Position numbers and translations under genes: made by a program. 64,000 nucleotides of DNA, taken from positions 1 through 64,000 of the forward strand of contig JBGCGF010000038.1 of assembly GCA_045110575.1 (NCBI GenBank), written 5' to 3'. Below the pieces are notes generated by a model. It did not search any database. It was not told the origin of the DNA and saw only the letters and a list, made by a program, of their open reading frames with translations. Source of the stretch: CALDTK01 sp045110575. GTDB taxonomy: Bacteria; Bacteroidota; Bacteroidia; Chitinophagales; Saprospiraceae. Shown in pieces: positions 1 through 9,037 of the stretch; positions within the stretch are counted from its first letter, which is position 1; each line of letters begins with the position of its first letter.

Positions 1-51
1 AACTACAGAGGCGAAGAAGGAACACGCACGCTAAGGCTTGTTGTTCAGTAA
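1..51 (+). CDS. C-terminal end of a secreted protein (partial, probable T9SS sorting domain)
   Basis: The frame beginning at base 1 is open to a TAA at 49-51 and encodes 16 residues ending in TLRLVVQ. This ending closely resembles the last residues of the CotH-type T9SS protein at 14866-16473 (YLRLVIQ), so it is probably the tail of a type IX secretion sorting domain. The rest of the gene lies outside the window. A small hairpin (GCTTGTT/AACAAGC, 36-56) overlaps the stop. The call rests on the short tail only. Confidence 0.45.
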   Translation, partial: NYRGEEGTRTLRLVVQ

Positions 52-74
52 CAAGCAACCTTGTTTCTGGTCTT

Positions 75-116
75 TTAAAATGTCCTGCCGATCTAACGAT
101 CAGCAGGGCATTTTAA
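75..116. terminator. Bidirectional hairpin between convergent genes
   Basis: An inverted repeat pairs TTAAAATGTCCTGC-GATC with GATC-GCAGGGCATTTTAA around a TAAC loop. It carries A/T runs on both sides and overlaps the stop codon of the MATE gene. It lies between a rightward gene end (51) and a leftward gene end (113), the expected place for a shared terminator. Confidence 0.65.
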
Positions 117-1408
117 GTTAAGCTCAACCCTTTCCTCAAATAAGCTACCGTTTGCAGGACTCCTCTTAAACCTAAAAAGAAGAGTAAGGATATCCAGAGC
201 GCTGTGAGTTGACCCGTATATGGAAGCAGCAAATAGTAGCACGCTAAATATCCAACCAGAGCAATGAGCATCAAGTCGCGCATCGAGCGCGTAGCTGTCA
301 GGCCAACGAAAACACCATCCCAGATGTAACAAGCTGTTCCGATAATAGGCATGGCAATGAGGTAAGGGAGATAGGATTCGGCAAGTTGCTGCACATCTTG
401 TTCATCTGTAAACAAGGCGATGAGCTGCTCGCCCGCCAACCAGTAGCCAACAGAAAATAAAACGGCTAGTACCATCCCATACCCCATCGAAAGCTTGATC
501 GCCCTTCTTGATCCTGGGTTACTTGCCGCACCAACGTACTTTCCGACCATCGCCTCGGCTGCGTAGGCAAAGCCATCAACGGCATAACTCATCCAGTTCA
601 AGAACTGAAGTAGCACAGTGGTCGTAGCCAAAGCCAACCCCGATGCTGCCGCAGATTGGCTGTAGAAAAACCCAAAAGCAAGGGTAAGACTAAGCGTCCG
701 CAAAAAGATATCTGAATTCACCTTGAGTAGGCGCGTATATCGATCTACCTCCTTTAGCCAGGCGAGCTTTATGCTGCGCACTTTTTCTGGATACTTCCAC
801 CAGATCATGGCCATTGCTAACGCAAGAGAGGCATACTGAGCAACCACCGTTCCTAGTGCAACACCAGTCGTCCCCATTTCAAGCGACTTTACCAGATATA
901 CAGAGCAAATGATGTTGACGACATTAGAGAAAATGGCGATGATGAGCGGGTAGGTAGAGTTTTGCTGCCCAAAAAGCCATCCCAGCATCACATACAGCAA
1001 CAAGGCTGCCGGAGCCGCCCAAATACGCGTATAGAAATAGTCTGAAACGAGGATTCCGTAACCATCAGGAACGTTCATTAACGTATGCGCAAGCCCGAAC
1101 AAAGGCACTTGCAACACCCACAGCATGGCTGCAAGTAATACGGCCAATGCACTTGCAGACAGTAACGTTGCGCCTTGCGACTCAACGTCATTGGCTCCAA
1201 AAGCCTGTGCCGTGAGCCCTGTTGTCCCCATGCGTAGAAAGCCAAAGTTCCAATAGAGGAAGTTGAACATCATTCCTGCAATGCCAACTGCACCAAGGTG
1301 TTCCGCGCTCAAATGCCCCATCAAGGCAGTGTCTACAGAGCTTAATAGCGGTACAGAAATGTTGCTCAAGATGTTGGGTATCGCTAAGCGAAGTAGCTCT
1401 TTATTCAC
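113..1408 (-). CDS. MATE family multidrug/cation efflux transporter (DinF-like)
   Basis: This is a polytopic inner-membrane protein of the MATE (multi antimicrobial extrusion) family, which exports drugs or metabolites in exchange for Na+ or H+. The N-terminus reads LRLAIPNILSN and SVDTALMGHL, the hallmark first and second helices of MATE proteins. About twelve hydrophobic segments follow, with the family's two-fold repeat. The length of about 431 residues is normal. The open frame reaches a GTG at 1438, but the GTG at 1408 gives the usual short N-terminus and is preferred. The gene stands alone on this strand, diverging from the D-Ala-D-Ala ligase gene across about 120 bp. The substrate cannot be inferred. 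Confidence 0.88.
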   Translation of the reverse strand: MNKELLRLAIPNILSNISVPLLSSVDTALMGHLSAEHLGAVGIAGMMFNFLYWNFGFLRMGTTGLTAQAFGANDVESQGATLLSASALAVLLAAMLWVLQVPLFGLAHTLMNVPDGYGILVSDYFYTRIWAAPAALLLYVMLGWLFGQQNSTYPLIIAIFSNVVNIICSVYLVKSLEMGTTGVALGTVVAQYASLALAMAMIWWKYPEKVRSIKLAWLKEVDRYTRLLKVNSDIFLRTLSLTLAFGFFYSQSAAASGLALATTTVLLQFLNWMSYAVDGFAYAAEAMVGKYVGAASNPGSRRAIKLSMGYGMVLAVLFSVGYWLAGEQLIALFTDEQDVQQLAESYLPYLIAMPIIGTACYIWDGVFVGLTATRSMRDLMLIALVGYLACYYLLLPYTGQLTALWISLLFFLGLRGVLQTVAYLRKGLSLT

Positions 1409-1529
1409 CGCGACAATGTAAGAGCAAGACACCACCACAAAGCACGCTGACGTTTGTTTCCTTTACAGCGCCGTTGATGCACGATGTCCAACGGCAGCTA
1501 ATGAGACTGTCTACGCACGATTGAATACT

Positions 1530-4250
1530 ATGAAAGCTAAACTTCGAGTCGGAATCATATTCGGTGGACCAAGCCGCGAGCGTGAGATCAGCTTTGCTGG
1601 TGGGCGTACGGTATTCGACAACCTCGACAAACGTCTATTCGAGCCGGTGCCGCTCTTTATGGACGCGAAGCGCAACCTAATTCTACTCGATTGGCCGTTT
1701 GTGTACAAGGGAACCATTCGTGACTTCTGGCCTCCTGTCAACCACTACCCTAGCGATGCTGGTCCGTATCAACTCTCTGAAGAAAGCCTCGGTGCGCTTT
1801 CTCAAAGTGAGCGCAAAGCGATGGCGAGCGAAATAGGACGATCGGTCGCCTACGACGAACTGCCATCTATGATCGATGTCGCGTTTCTCGCCCTGCACGG
1901 TGTAGGTGGTGAAGACGGCGCGATTCAGGGAATGCTCGAGAGCCTCGATCTTCCTTATACCGGCAGTGGAATTCCAGGCAGTGCAATTGGAATGGACAAG
2001 GTTCTGCAAAAGCGTCTGATGGCCGCAGCAGGATTTCATGTTCCTCCTTCGATTAGCCTAGAGCGTAGCAAGTGGGAGAGTATTAGTACTTCTGATTCTA
2101 CGCGTTCTGCTTTCGCCAAAACCCTCTTCGAACAGGCCATTGAAGAGCTCGGGACTCCACTAGTCATCAGAGGAGCAAATCAAGGATCTAGTATCGGCGT
2201 CACTATTTTAAAAGACCCAACGGTAGAACAGCTTGCAGCCTCAGTTGACAAGGCGTTTTTCCGACAAACAATTGATGTTGCTGCTTATCGCAAACTCAAT
2301 ACAGAAGAACGACGCACCTACATCGGAAACGTCGCAGACCTGCGCCACGGCATAGGTTTCCCTATGCGCGTTGATGGAATTGCCCTTGTACAACCTATAG
2401 AACTACAACACCTACTCGATCAAACTTCGAAACCTCAGCTAACACTTGTTGGCGGCCACACAGAGGTTCGAGCTGTTATCGAAGGATTCCTTGACGGTAC
2501 AGAAGTCTCAACCATCGTTCTGAGAGACGAAGATGGTGGTACACTTCCGCTCCTTCCAACTGAGATTGTGAAAGGCGGAGAGGTCTTCGATTACAGAAGT
2601 AAGTACCTCCCTGGACTGAGTCGCAAAAAGACCCCTGCAGATTTACCGATCGATCAGATCGCTGCTCTTCGCAAAGAAGCTGCACGACTCTTCGACTACT
2701 TTGAGTTTGATACCTACGCACGTATAGACGGCTTTGTAAGTTCCGATGGACGGGTCTCACTCAACGATCCGAACACGACTTCAGGCATGCTGCCGAGTTC
2801 GTTCTTCTTCCACCAATCTGCTGAAATAGGCTTGAGTCCAGGAGATTTCTTGACCTACATCCTTCGTACGTCATTGCGCGAGCGAGACAGAAGAACCGTG
2901 CTCCCGAACGCAAACGGGGCAATGGCAAAGCTGATTGACACTCGTCTCGAGGAACTACAAGCTGCTGGCGACGATCGTCGCAAAGTGGCGGTCCTTCTTG
3001 GCGGTTACTCTAGCGAGCGCCATATCTCCGTAGAGAGTGGGCGTAATGTTTTTGAGAAGCTGGCTAGCTCAGGCGTCTATGCTCCTACTCCCGTTTTTGT
3101 AGCAGGAGATAGCGATAGCCATCGCTTATATGCATTGCCAATCAACTTGTTGTTGAAGGACAACGCCGATGACATTCGCCAAGCGATTGAGTCAAACGAC
3201 AAGGCGCTTCATCCTTCAACCGTAGAGGCTAGACAACAGGCAAGCGCGATTACCGAGCGTTTCTCTAGTTCTCAAGCAGGCTATGAGATTGAAGAATTGA
3301 GCTACGACGACCTAAGTTCAAGATTTGACGAGGTTTTCATAGGCTTGCACGGGCGTCCAGGCGAAGATGGTGAGGTACAACGAAAGCTTGAAGCTGTTGG
3401 ACTGCCATACAACGGAAGCGGCTTCGACAGTTCGCAGCTGACCATCAACAAATTTGACACCTTAAGCAAGCTCGGGGCAGCTGGATTCATTGTTACGAAG
3501 CAACGCCTTGTAACTACCAACGAATGGTTGTCTGATCCAAAAGGAGTAGTCAAACAGCTCGGAGAAGCGATGGGCTACCCGATGATCGTAAAGCCTGTTG
3601 ATGACGGCTGTTCTTCGGCGGTCCAAAAAATCAATACCCCCGAAAGACTCCACGACTTCTTGACACTGCTGCTCAACACCGAGCCTGCGCGTGCAATGGA
3701 ATTACGTAAGCGCTTGGGCATCCATCCAAAAGACGAGGTATCGCAAAAGCCGGTGGCACTTGTTGAGCAACTCATTGCGCGCAAAGACGCCGATTTATTT
3801 CTCGAAATCACAGGAGGGTTGCTTACCAAAGCGACTGGTCAAGGTGAAAAGGAATACCAGATTTTCCAACCCTCTGAGGCGTTAAGCGCTGGTGAGATTC
3901 TTACGCTCGAGGAGAAATTCCTTGCGGGAGAAGGCCAAAACATCACGCCAGCTCGATTTGCATTCGGGGAGATCAGCTATGAACATGTTGCTTTGCAAGT
4001 GCGGGAGACGCTCGGTAAAGCAGCTGCGCTACTCGGTGTTGAAGGCTATGCACGCATTGATGCATTTGTACGCGCGTGGGCCGACGGTCGCGTAGAAACG
4101 ATTATCATTGAGATCAATAGCTTGCCTGGCATGACGCCTGCTACGTGTATCTATCACCAAGCAGCTATTGAAGGCTATACACCCTTTGATTTTATCGATC
4201 AAATAATGGCGTATGGAAGGGCTCGCCAATCCAAGTTAGCAGCGGTGTAA
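1530..4250 (+). CDS. Tandem-fused D-alanine--D-alanine ligase (two Ddl modules in one chain)
   Basis: The chain of about 906 residues contains two complete ATP-grasp ligase modules. Module 1 (residues 1-460) has GGPSREREISF, LHGVGGEDGAIQ, the GSSIG glycine loop and ARIDGF followed by DPNTTSGM. Module 2 (from residue 485) has GGYSSERHISVESG, LHGRPGEDGEVQ, IVKP and ARIDAF followed by EINSLPGMT. Ddl enzymes join two D-alanines for peptidoglycan and are normally single modules of 300-370 residues. In module 1 the metal-binding Glu of E-x-N is Asp and the Lys of VKP is Arg. In module 2 those residues are kept, but the usual GSS-x-G loop reads GCSSAV. The ATG at 1530 is preferred to the TTG at 1521. 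The PASTA protein follows at 57 bp, which fits a cell-wall role. Confidence 0.85.
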   Translation: MKAKLRVGIIFGGPSREREISFAGGRTVFDNLDKRLFEPVPLFMDAKRNLILLDWPFVYKGTIRDFWPPVNHYPSDAGPYQLSEESLGALSQSERKAMASEIGRSVAYDELPSMIDVAFLALHGVGGEDGAIQGMLESLDLPYTGSGIPGSAIGMDKVLQKRLMAAAGFHVPPSISLERSKWESISTSDSTRSAFAKTLFEQAIEELGTPLVIRGANQGSSIGVTILKDPTVEQLAASVDKAFFRQTIDVAAYRKLNTEERRTYIGNVADLRHGIGFPMRVDGIALVQPIELQHLLDQTSKPQLTLVGGHTEVRAVIEGFLDGTEVSTIVLRDEDGGTLPLLPTEIVKGGEVFDYRSKYLPGLSRKKTPADLPIDQIAALRKEAARLFDYFEFDTYARIDGFVSSDGRVSLNDPNTTSGMLPSSFFFHQSAEIGLSPGDFLTYILRTSLRERDRRTVLPNANGAMAKLIDTRLEELQAAGDDRRKVAVLLGGYSSERHISVESGRNVFEKLASSGVYAPTPVFVAGDSDSHRLYALPINLLLKDNADDIRQAIESNDKALHPSTVEARQQASAITERFSSSQAGYEIEELSYDDLSSRFDEVFIGLHGRPGEDGEVQRKLEAVGLPYNGSGFDSSQLTINKFDTLSKLGAAGFIVTKQRLVTTNEWLSDPKGVVKQLGEAMGYPMIVKPVDDGCSSAVQKINTPERLHDFLTLLLNTEPARAMELRKRLGIHPKDEVSQKPVALVEQLIARKDADLFLEITGGLLTKATGQGEKEYQIFQPSEALSAGEILTLEEKFLAGEGQNITPARFAFGEISYEHVALQVRETLGKAAALLGVEGYARIDAFVRAWADGRVETIIIEINSLPGMTPATCIYHQAAIEGYTPFDFIDQIMAYGRARQSKLAAV

Positions 4251-4307
4251 TTGTCCGTTTGTTTTACATCCTTCACATAAGATCTCTTACTCGTACGTTT
4301 GTCACCT

Positions 4308-5174
4308 ATGAATCAATCGCCTAACTCGGCTCCAGAAAAGAATGATGCTGCCAAACCGGGGGTGATCAAAAACGTGTTGGGCTATTTCAAGAGCCGTCAA
4401 TTTTGGATGACGATATTGACCTTAATTGGCCTCGTGGCAGTGAGCTTTTTCTTGCTCAACGCAGGCCTAAAGTGGTACACCAACCATGGCCAACGACTTG
4501 AAGTGGCAGACTATACCGATATGAAGCTCAGCGATGCGCAAGCACAGATTGAGCGGTCGGACTTTAGAGTTGAAATCATTGACTCGGTTTTCTTGGTTGA
4601 TCGTCCGCCGCACGTTGTGTTGAGACAGGATCCGATGCCGGGATCATTCGTTAAGGAAGATCGCCGTATTTACCTAACGGTAACCAAGGCGATCGCTGAC
4701 GAAGTCGAATTGCCTTCACTTGCTGGTACGTATGATTTCAATCGATACCTCCGAAAACTAACGATGCTTGACGTTCAAGGAAAAGTCAAAGAGCGCGTGT
4801 ACAGCAACCGATATCAAGCGAATACGATCCTTAAGGTCTTTTATCAGGGCCGAGAAGTTTCTGAAGCAGAGCTAAAGTCAGGATTCAAAATCCCAAAAGG
4901 ATCGGAGCTTGAGTTTACCGTTACAAGTAAAGCTGGTGGCTTGGCTGACATCCCAAAGTTGACTTGTCTCACACTCGAAGAAGCTAAGTTCTTCATTCAA
5001 GACTACCGTCTACGAACAGGCCGCATTGAAGCCGACGCCACTGTTACGACTCAAGAGCTTGCATACGTATGGCGCCAAGACCCTCCGTATAGCCCTGGCG
5101 CTACTATTCCTTTTGAGTCTGAGGTTCACCTTTACCTCACGGCCGCCCGACCAGAAGATTGCGACAGTCTTTAA
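4308..5174 (+). CDS. Membrane-anchored PASTA-domain protein
   Basis: The protein is about 288 residues. It has a short charged cytoplasmic N-terminus, one transmembrane helix (residues 30-52, MTILTLIGLVAVSFFLL) and a periplasmic part built of PASTA-like repeats. Each repeat shows the pattern 'D-A-x-x-x-I-x-x-x-x-F' followed by 'V-x-x-Q-D-P-x-P-G-x-x-V' (about residues 70-130, and again at the C-terminus with VWRQDPPYSPG). PASTA domains bind peptidoglycan fragments and usually sit on penicillin-binding proteins or kinases; no catalytic domain is present here. A TTG at 4299 extends the frame, but the ATG at 4308 gives the natural start. The position right behind the double D-Ala-D-Ala ligase suggests a shared role in cell-wall synthesis. 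Confidence 0.82.
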   Translation: MNQSPNSAPEKNDAAKPGVIKNVLGYFKSRQFWMTILTLIGLVAVSFFLLNAGLKWYTNHGQRLEVADYTDMKLSDAQAQIERSDFRVEIIDSVFLVDRPPHVVLRQDPMPGSFVKEDRRIYLTVTKAIADEVELPSLAGTYDFNRYLRKLTMLDVQGKVKERVYSNRYQANTILKVFYQGREVSEAELKSGFKIPKGSELEFTVTSKAGGLADIPKLTCLTLEEAKFFIQDYRLRTGRIEADATVTTQELAYVWRQDPPYSPGATIPFESEVHLYLTAARPEDCDSL

Positions 5175-5281
5175 TCGACAGCACTTTGTCGCGCACCATA
5201 ATTTAACAAAGGAAACACGCTAGGCCAGCCTTGCGTTACTCAGGTATAGCTTTCTATAAGCTAGCTCAGACCCCACTAGAT

Positions 5282-7729
5282 ATGCTGCTCAGATTACTAC
5301 TTGTTACCTCAATTTTGGTTTTGGCGAAAGCCGGATATGCCCAACCAGAAATCACCTTCTGGCCAGACAGAGGTACCTCTACCACTGCACAAACAGCTCC
5401 GACAGTGGAGCGTCAAATGCTGTGTACTGCGCCTGACAATACAGTCATTTCAGGATCAACGAAGAGCTTCGAGCTAGATCCAGATGGATTCTATGCGACC
5501 GCTACGTTTATCGGCGGGCCCCCTACCCTTTCCTTTGGTACTGCTTCGCTACAAGGAGATACGCTTATTTACACGGCGTCCTCAGGTGTGCTTTCAGGTG
5601 GATTGGATATAATAAGTGTTGATCTATGCGATTTGAATGGCGCAAACTGTAATCAACTGGACTATGTCGTTGGCGTTGGAAGACAAGGCCTGCGTGATTC
5701 GGAAGCACGAACAATTGTAGGTGGAGACACTGAGGTGATCAAACTGCAAATTCCAGACGGCGACCTGTTTTGCGGAAGCGTAATTGACAACGGATTCTAC
5801 GAATATGCAGCTCGACGAGTCGCAAGATTCACTCAATATGTGCCAGGTGACAGCCTACTATACCAATCCTCAAGAGGTCCGGGAATGGATGAATTGATCG
5901 TGGTTGTGTGCAATGACTTCGGTACTTGCGACACGACAGAGATAAGTATAACGATAACGGCTCCGACAATTGAACTTCCATTCTTAGAAGATTTCAGCGG
6001 CCAAGGAACAGGAACAGATCCAAGGCTATGGCTTGAAGAAGATGTGTTCGTCAATGACGGTTTCCCTGTTCAAGCACCGAGCATTGGTGCAGCGACCTTT
6101 GACGGAATCGATGCCAGTGGCCAGCCGTATGGCGAAGGATTTGGCGCAACAGATGTGCTCACCTCAAGCTATATCAATCTTTCTCCTTTTGACGGGAGCA
6201 GCAACATTTACCTCAAGTACTACTATCAACTCGGTGGTCGAGGCTTAGCTCCAGAAAGCGATGATGAACTCCGTGTTTCTGCTCGAAAGCTAGACGGTGA
6301 TTGGTTTACCCTTCGATCACACAATGGCTCAAGATCAAGGACACAGGATGACACGTTCCGCTACGTAAGCGTTTCTCTTGACAGTGCTTTCCTTTTCCAT
6401 GACAAGTTCCAAATACGGTTTGAAATGTTCAGTAACCTCAACGGTGCGCTGGATGTGTTCAACCTTGATTATGTGCGTGTTGAGCAATCATCAAATGGAG
6501 GTCCGAGCTTCCGAGACATTGCGTTGAGCCAACCTCCTCCAAGTATTTTGACGCCTTACACAGCAATGCCTTATGAGCAGTTTGAAGGACGGTCATCAAT
6601 CATTCGAGATGAGTTACCCGTAGGATTGTTTAATCACTTTGACAGACAAAACAACATCAGTACGAGTCAAGTACTCGTCACCGATGCCAATGGCCTTCCA
6701 ATCTTGGATGCGGCCTTATTGACGGCTGCTCAATTTAACCTTGACCAAGGCTACACTTATGCTGATGTTGCTATTCCTGCAGCGCCGCTGTCTACTTTCA
6801 GGACAGTTGCCGATGGCCTGAGTCGAGCTGAAGCAAAAAAGCTCACGACGACTTACACGCTCGGTATTGACCAAGATCAAATTGGATTAGAGGCGGTGTT
6901 GCGCAACGATACAGCCAGCACAATAACCGCTATCGACGACTACTATTCGTACGATGATGGAAGCGCTGAGAGCGGACTATTAAATACTGCGGTAGGCGAT
7001 GCGAGTATAGTTCGCTACGAGCTTTTCGTTGCTGATACACTCCGTGGAATCCGCTTTGCTTTTCCTCGATTGAATGAACTAGATGTTGCCGATCAGCTCA
7101 TCAACATCATTGTCCATATCGATTCTTCGGGAGTACCAATGGTTGAGCCGATCTACACGCAGCTTTTCGCCCGTCCATTTTTCCCATCGGATGTAGGCGA
7201 TTCACTGCAAGCATTGACGACGTATAGACTTGAAGACGCATCGGGAAATCCTACTGAACTCATTCTCCAGCCTGGAGGTTTTTATGTAGGATGGCAGCAA
7301 ATCAGCGACGAAAACAATCCTCTAATAGTAGGTCTAGATTTAAGCAACGACAACTTTGATCAAGTTTGGTCTGAGTTTGGATTTGGCTGGTCTCGAACCG
7401 ATGAGTTCTTGACAGAAGTTAAGGCAAGCTTAATGATACACCCCGTATTTTCAACTGAGGAGCTTCAAAATTCTAGTCCAACAGCAGAAGTAGAGCAGCT
7501 TTCGCTAAAACTTTACCCGAATCCAAGTCGCGGACAAGTGACGCTATCAGGTCTGCCTGACGACATAGGAAGCATGAAAATGCATCTTTTCGACTTGACT
7601 GGAAGATTGCTTCAGTCGCAGTCAGCCCAATCGCAGATAGACCTTTCCGTCGCCCCTGGGATGTACTTGCTACAACTCGAAAATGAGCAAGGACAACGTA
7701 TCTTCAGCGAACGGGTAATTGTATATTAG
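5282..7729 (+). CDS. Secreted T9SS type A sorting-domain protein
   Basis: The ATG at 5282 gives a clean signal peptide (LLRLLLVTSILVLAKAGYA, cut before QPE). The longer frame from a TTG at 5231 would bury it. The middle contains Ig-like repeats followed by a jelly-roll/MAM-like segment (LPFLEDFSG, then YINLSPFDG and LKYYYQLGGRG). A long beta-rich region follows, and a T9SS C-terminal domain begins at LYPNPSRG and ends in SERVIVY. Such proteins cross the outer membrane through the type IX system and are attached to the surface or released; the actual activity is unknown. One copy of the iterated 14-bp word lies inside the signal-peptide codons (5318-5331). Confidence 0.8.
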   Translation: MLLRLLLVTSILVLAKAGYAQPEITFWPDRGTSTTAQTAPTVERQMLCTAPDNTVISGSTKSFELDPDGFYATATFIGGPPTLSFGTASLQGDTLIYTASSGVLSGGLDIISVDLCDLNGANCNQLDYVVGVGRQGLRDSEARTIVGGDTEVIKLQIPDGDLFCGSVIDNGFYEYAARRVARFTQYVPGDSLLYQSSRGPGMDELIVVVCNDFGTCDTTEISITITAPTIELPFLEDFSGQGTGTDPRLWLEEDVFVNDGFPVQAPSIGAATFDGIDASGQPYGEGFGATDVLTSSYINLSPFDGSSNIYLKYYYQLGGRGLAPESDDELRVSARKLDGDWFTLRSHNGSRSRTQDDTFRYVSVSLDSAFLFHDKFQIRFEMFSNLNGALDVFNLDYVRVEQSSNGGPSFRDIALSQPPPSILTPYTAMPYEQFEGRSSIIRDELPVGLFNHFDRQNNISTSQVLVTDANGLPILDAALLTAAQFNLDQGYTYADVAIPAAPLSTFRTVADGLSRAEAKKLTTTYTLGIDQDQIGLEAVLRNDTASTITAIDDYYSYDDGSAESGLLNTAVGDASIVRYELFVADTLRGIRFAFPRLNELDVADQLINIIVHIDSSGVPMVEPIYTQLFARPFFPSDVGDSLQALTTYRLEDASGNPTELILQPGGFYVGWQQISDENNPLIVGLDLSNDNFDQVWSEFGFGWSRTDEFLTEVKASLMIHPVFSTEELQNSSPTAEVEQLSLKLYPNPSRGQVTLSGLPDDIGSMKMHLFDLTGRLLQSQSAQSQIDLSVAPGMYLLQLENEQGQRIFSERVIVY

Positions 7730-7771
7730 CACGCAGAAGCGTACTTCTAAATACCCTTTAAAAAAGCTACT

Positions 7772-8077
7772 ATGCAAGCGATTGACGTTCAAACTCTCAA
7801 GCAAAAGATCGACGCGAAAGAGGACTTCGTATTTCTAGACGTACGTGAGCCACATGAGCACGAGGCAGCTAGTATCGCTGGTGCGAAATTGATTCCGCTA
7901 GCGACTGTTCCCGATCATCTTGAAGAGCTTCAAAAAGCTGGTAAGGAAATCGTGATTCACTGCCGCTCAGGAGCACGCAGTGGACAAGCACAAGCATACC
8001 TTCTTGACAATGGTTGCGAAAACGTAACGAATGTAGCAGGAGGAATCCTCGCTTGGAACCAAGCGTTCGGCGCCTAG
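7772..8077 (+). CDS. Rhodanese-like sulfurtransferase (single domain)
   Basis: This is a single rhodanese domain of 101 residues, the size of GlpE/PspE-type proteins. It has the family's FLDVREPHEHE start motif and the active-site loop HCRSGARS, with the catalytic cysteine at about residue 65, then the C-terminal GGILAWNQ motif. Rhodaneses transfer sulfane sulfur from thiosulfate or persulfides to acceptors such as cyanide or thiols. There is no signal peptide, so it should be cytoplasmic. The gene lies 42 bp behind the T9SS protein and converges with the SPOR gene. The substrate is not predictable. Confidence 0.93.
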   Translation: MQAIDVQTLKQKIDAKEDFVFLDVREPHEHEAASIAGAKLIPLATVPDHLEELQKAGKEIVIHCRSGARSGQAQAYLLDNGCENVTNVAGGILAWNQAFGA

Positions 8078-8106
8078 TCGAATTTAGGATTTCGTAGACA
8101 GCTTCT

Positions 8107-8183
8107 GAGAGCGTGTCTGAGAATTTGGATTCTGTCGAAATTGATAAGATTTAGGCGAATTACCATTTCTTAGGCACGCTCTT
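8107..8183. repeat. Imperfect inverted repeat between convergent genes
   Basis: GAGAGCGTGTCTGAGAA (8107-8123) pairs with TTCTTAGGCACGCTCTT (8167-8183), 14 of 17 positions, around a spacer of about 43 bp. It fills the gap between the rhodanese and SPOR genes and overlaps the SPOR stop codon. It may be a bidirectional terminator with a long loop, or a tiny relic with terminal inverted repeats. I cannot tell these apart. Confidence 0.4.
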
Positions 8184-8772
8184 AGTCTTCGACAAAGTTG
8201 ATGAACGCATCGGTCCAGCTGTGTTTGTCGCGCAATGCCTTAACGAATACGCGAGCCTTTGCTTCGTTTTCGAAGGTCTGGGCAATGACTGAGAATCTCT
8301 GCCCTTCATTGAATACACCTACAAATGGTTTTCCTGCTCCTTTCTTCTGGAAAGCGGCAAGGGCACGCTCTGCATTTTGCGGATTCGAGTAGGTACCTAC
8401 GATAACATAGTAGTGATGGCCTTCTGGAACGTTCTCGTTCTTAGGAGGAGCAGTTACTTCTGGTAAGACTGCAGTAGGTGCAGCAACTACGACTTTTGGT
8501 TTGACCACTTTTGGAGTGGGTACTGGAACAGACACCTTTTGAGCGGTTTGGCGAGCGCGTGGCTTTGCACTTGCACGAACTCTGTCTGCAAGTTCAGGAC
8601 TACGAAGGTCTGGATCAGCTGCTGCGGGACTATAGATCTCACTATCGATCGGGCCTCGTGCTCTCGCTACGCCACGGTCGAACGGATTGCTCGTAAATAC
8701 CAGAAACAGCACCGATAGCACGAATGCACCGATGACAAGTAGTGTAGATGTTTTCCAAGTCTCCATAGCCAT
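8182..8772 (-). CDS. SPOR-domain membrane protein
   Basis: This is a small bitopic protein of about 196 residues. One N-terminal transmembrane helix (TLLVIGAFVLSVLFLVF) is followed by a Pro/Val/Ala-rich linker and a C-terminal SPOR domain (HHYYVIVGTYSNPQNAERALAAF, then FSVIAQTFENEAKARVFV). SPOR domains bind denuded peptidoglycan glycan strands and often mark division or wall-remodelling sites. Three methionines compete as start (8784, 8772, 8766); all give the same membrane topology, and the choice of 8772 is a compromise. The gene is monocistronic and converges with the rhodanese gene. Confidence 0.82.
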   Translation of the reverse strand: MAMETWKTSTLLVIGAFVLSVLFLVFTSNPFDRGVARARGPIDSEIYSPAAADPDLRSPELADRVRASAKPRARQTAQKVSVPVPTPKVVKPKVVVAAPTAVLPEVTAPPKNENVPEGHHYYVIVGTYSNPQNAERALAAFQKKGAGKPFVGVFNEGQRFSVIAQTFENEAKARVFVKALRDKHSWTDAFINFVED

Positions 8773-8784
8773 AGCAGGGTGCAA

Positions 8785-9037
8785 AGATACGATAAGCGTC
8801 TGTCTAAGAAATTACTCTTCGACTAAAACTTCGAAGGAGCCGTCGTATCGTCAGCTTAGAACGAATTCGAGGAGTTTAAATTCTCTCTACCTACGTTCAA
8901 ACACATGCAGATGCGCACATGCCGCAGGCCGTTAGCAAAGAGCCAGTTTGCCATATGATCTGGTGTGAAAACTCTCGAAAAATATTAAGCTTGCTCTGAT
9001 CATTGCAAGAACTGAGTTAGAGCTTATCTTCCCGCCA
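8785..9037. other. 253-bp intergenic region, no gene recognised
   Basis: This region lies between the divergent SPOR and kynureninase genes and should hold both promoters. A loose inverted repeat (GATACGAT near 8796 and CGTATCGT near 8850) is visible. No coding potential or known RNA was recognised. Confidence 0.4.
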
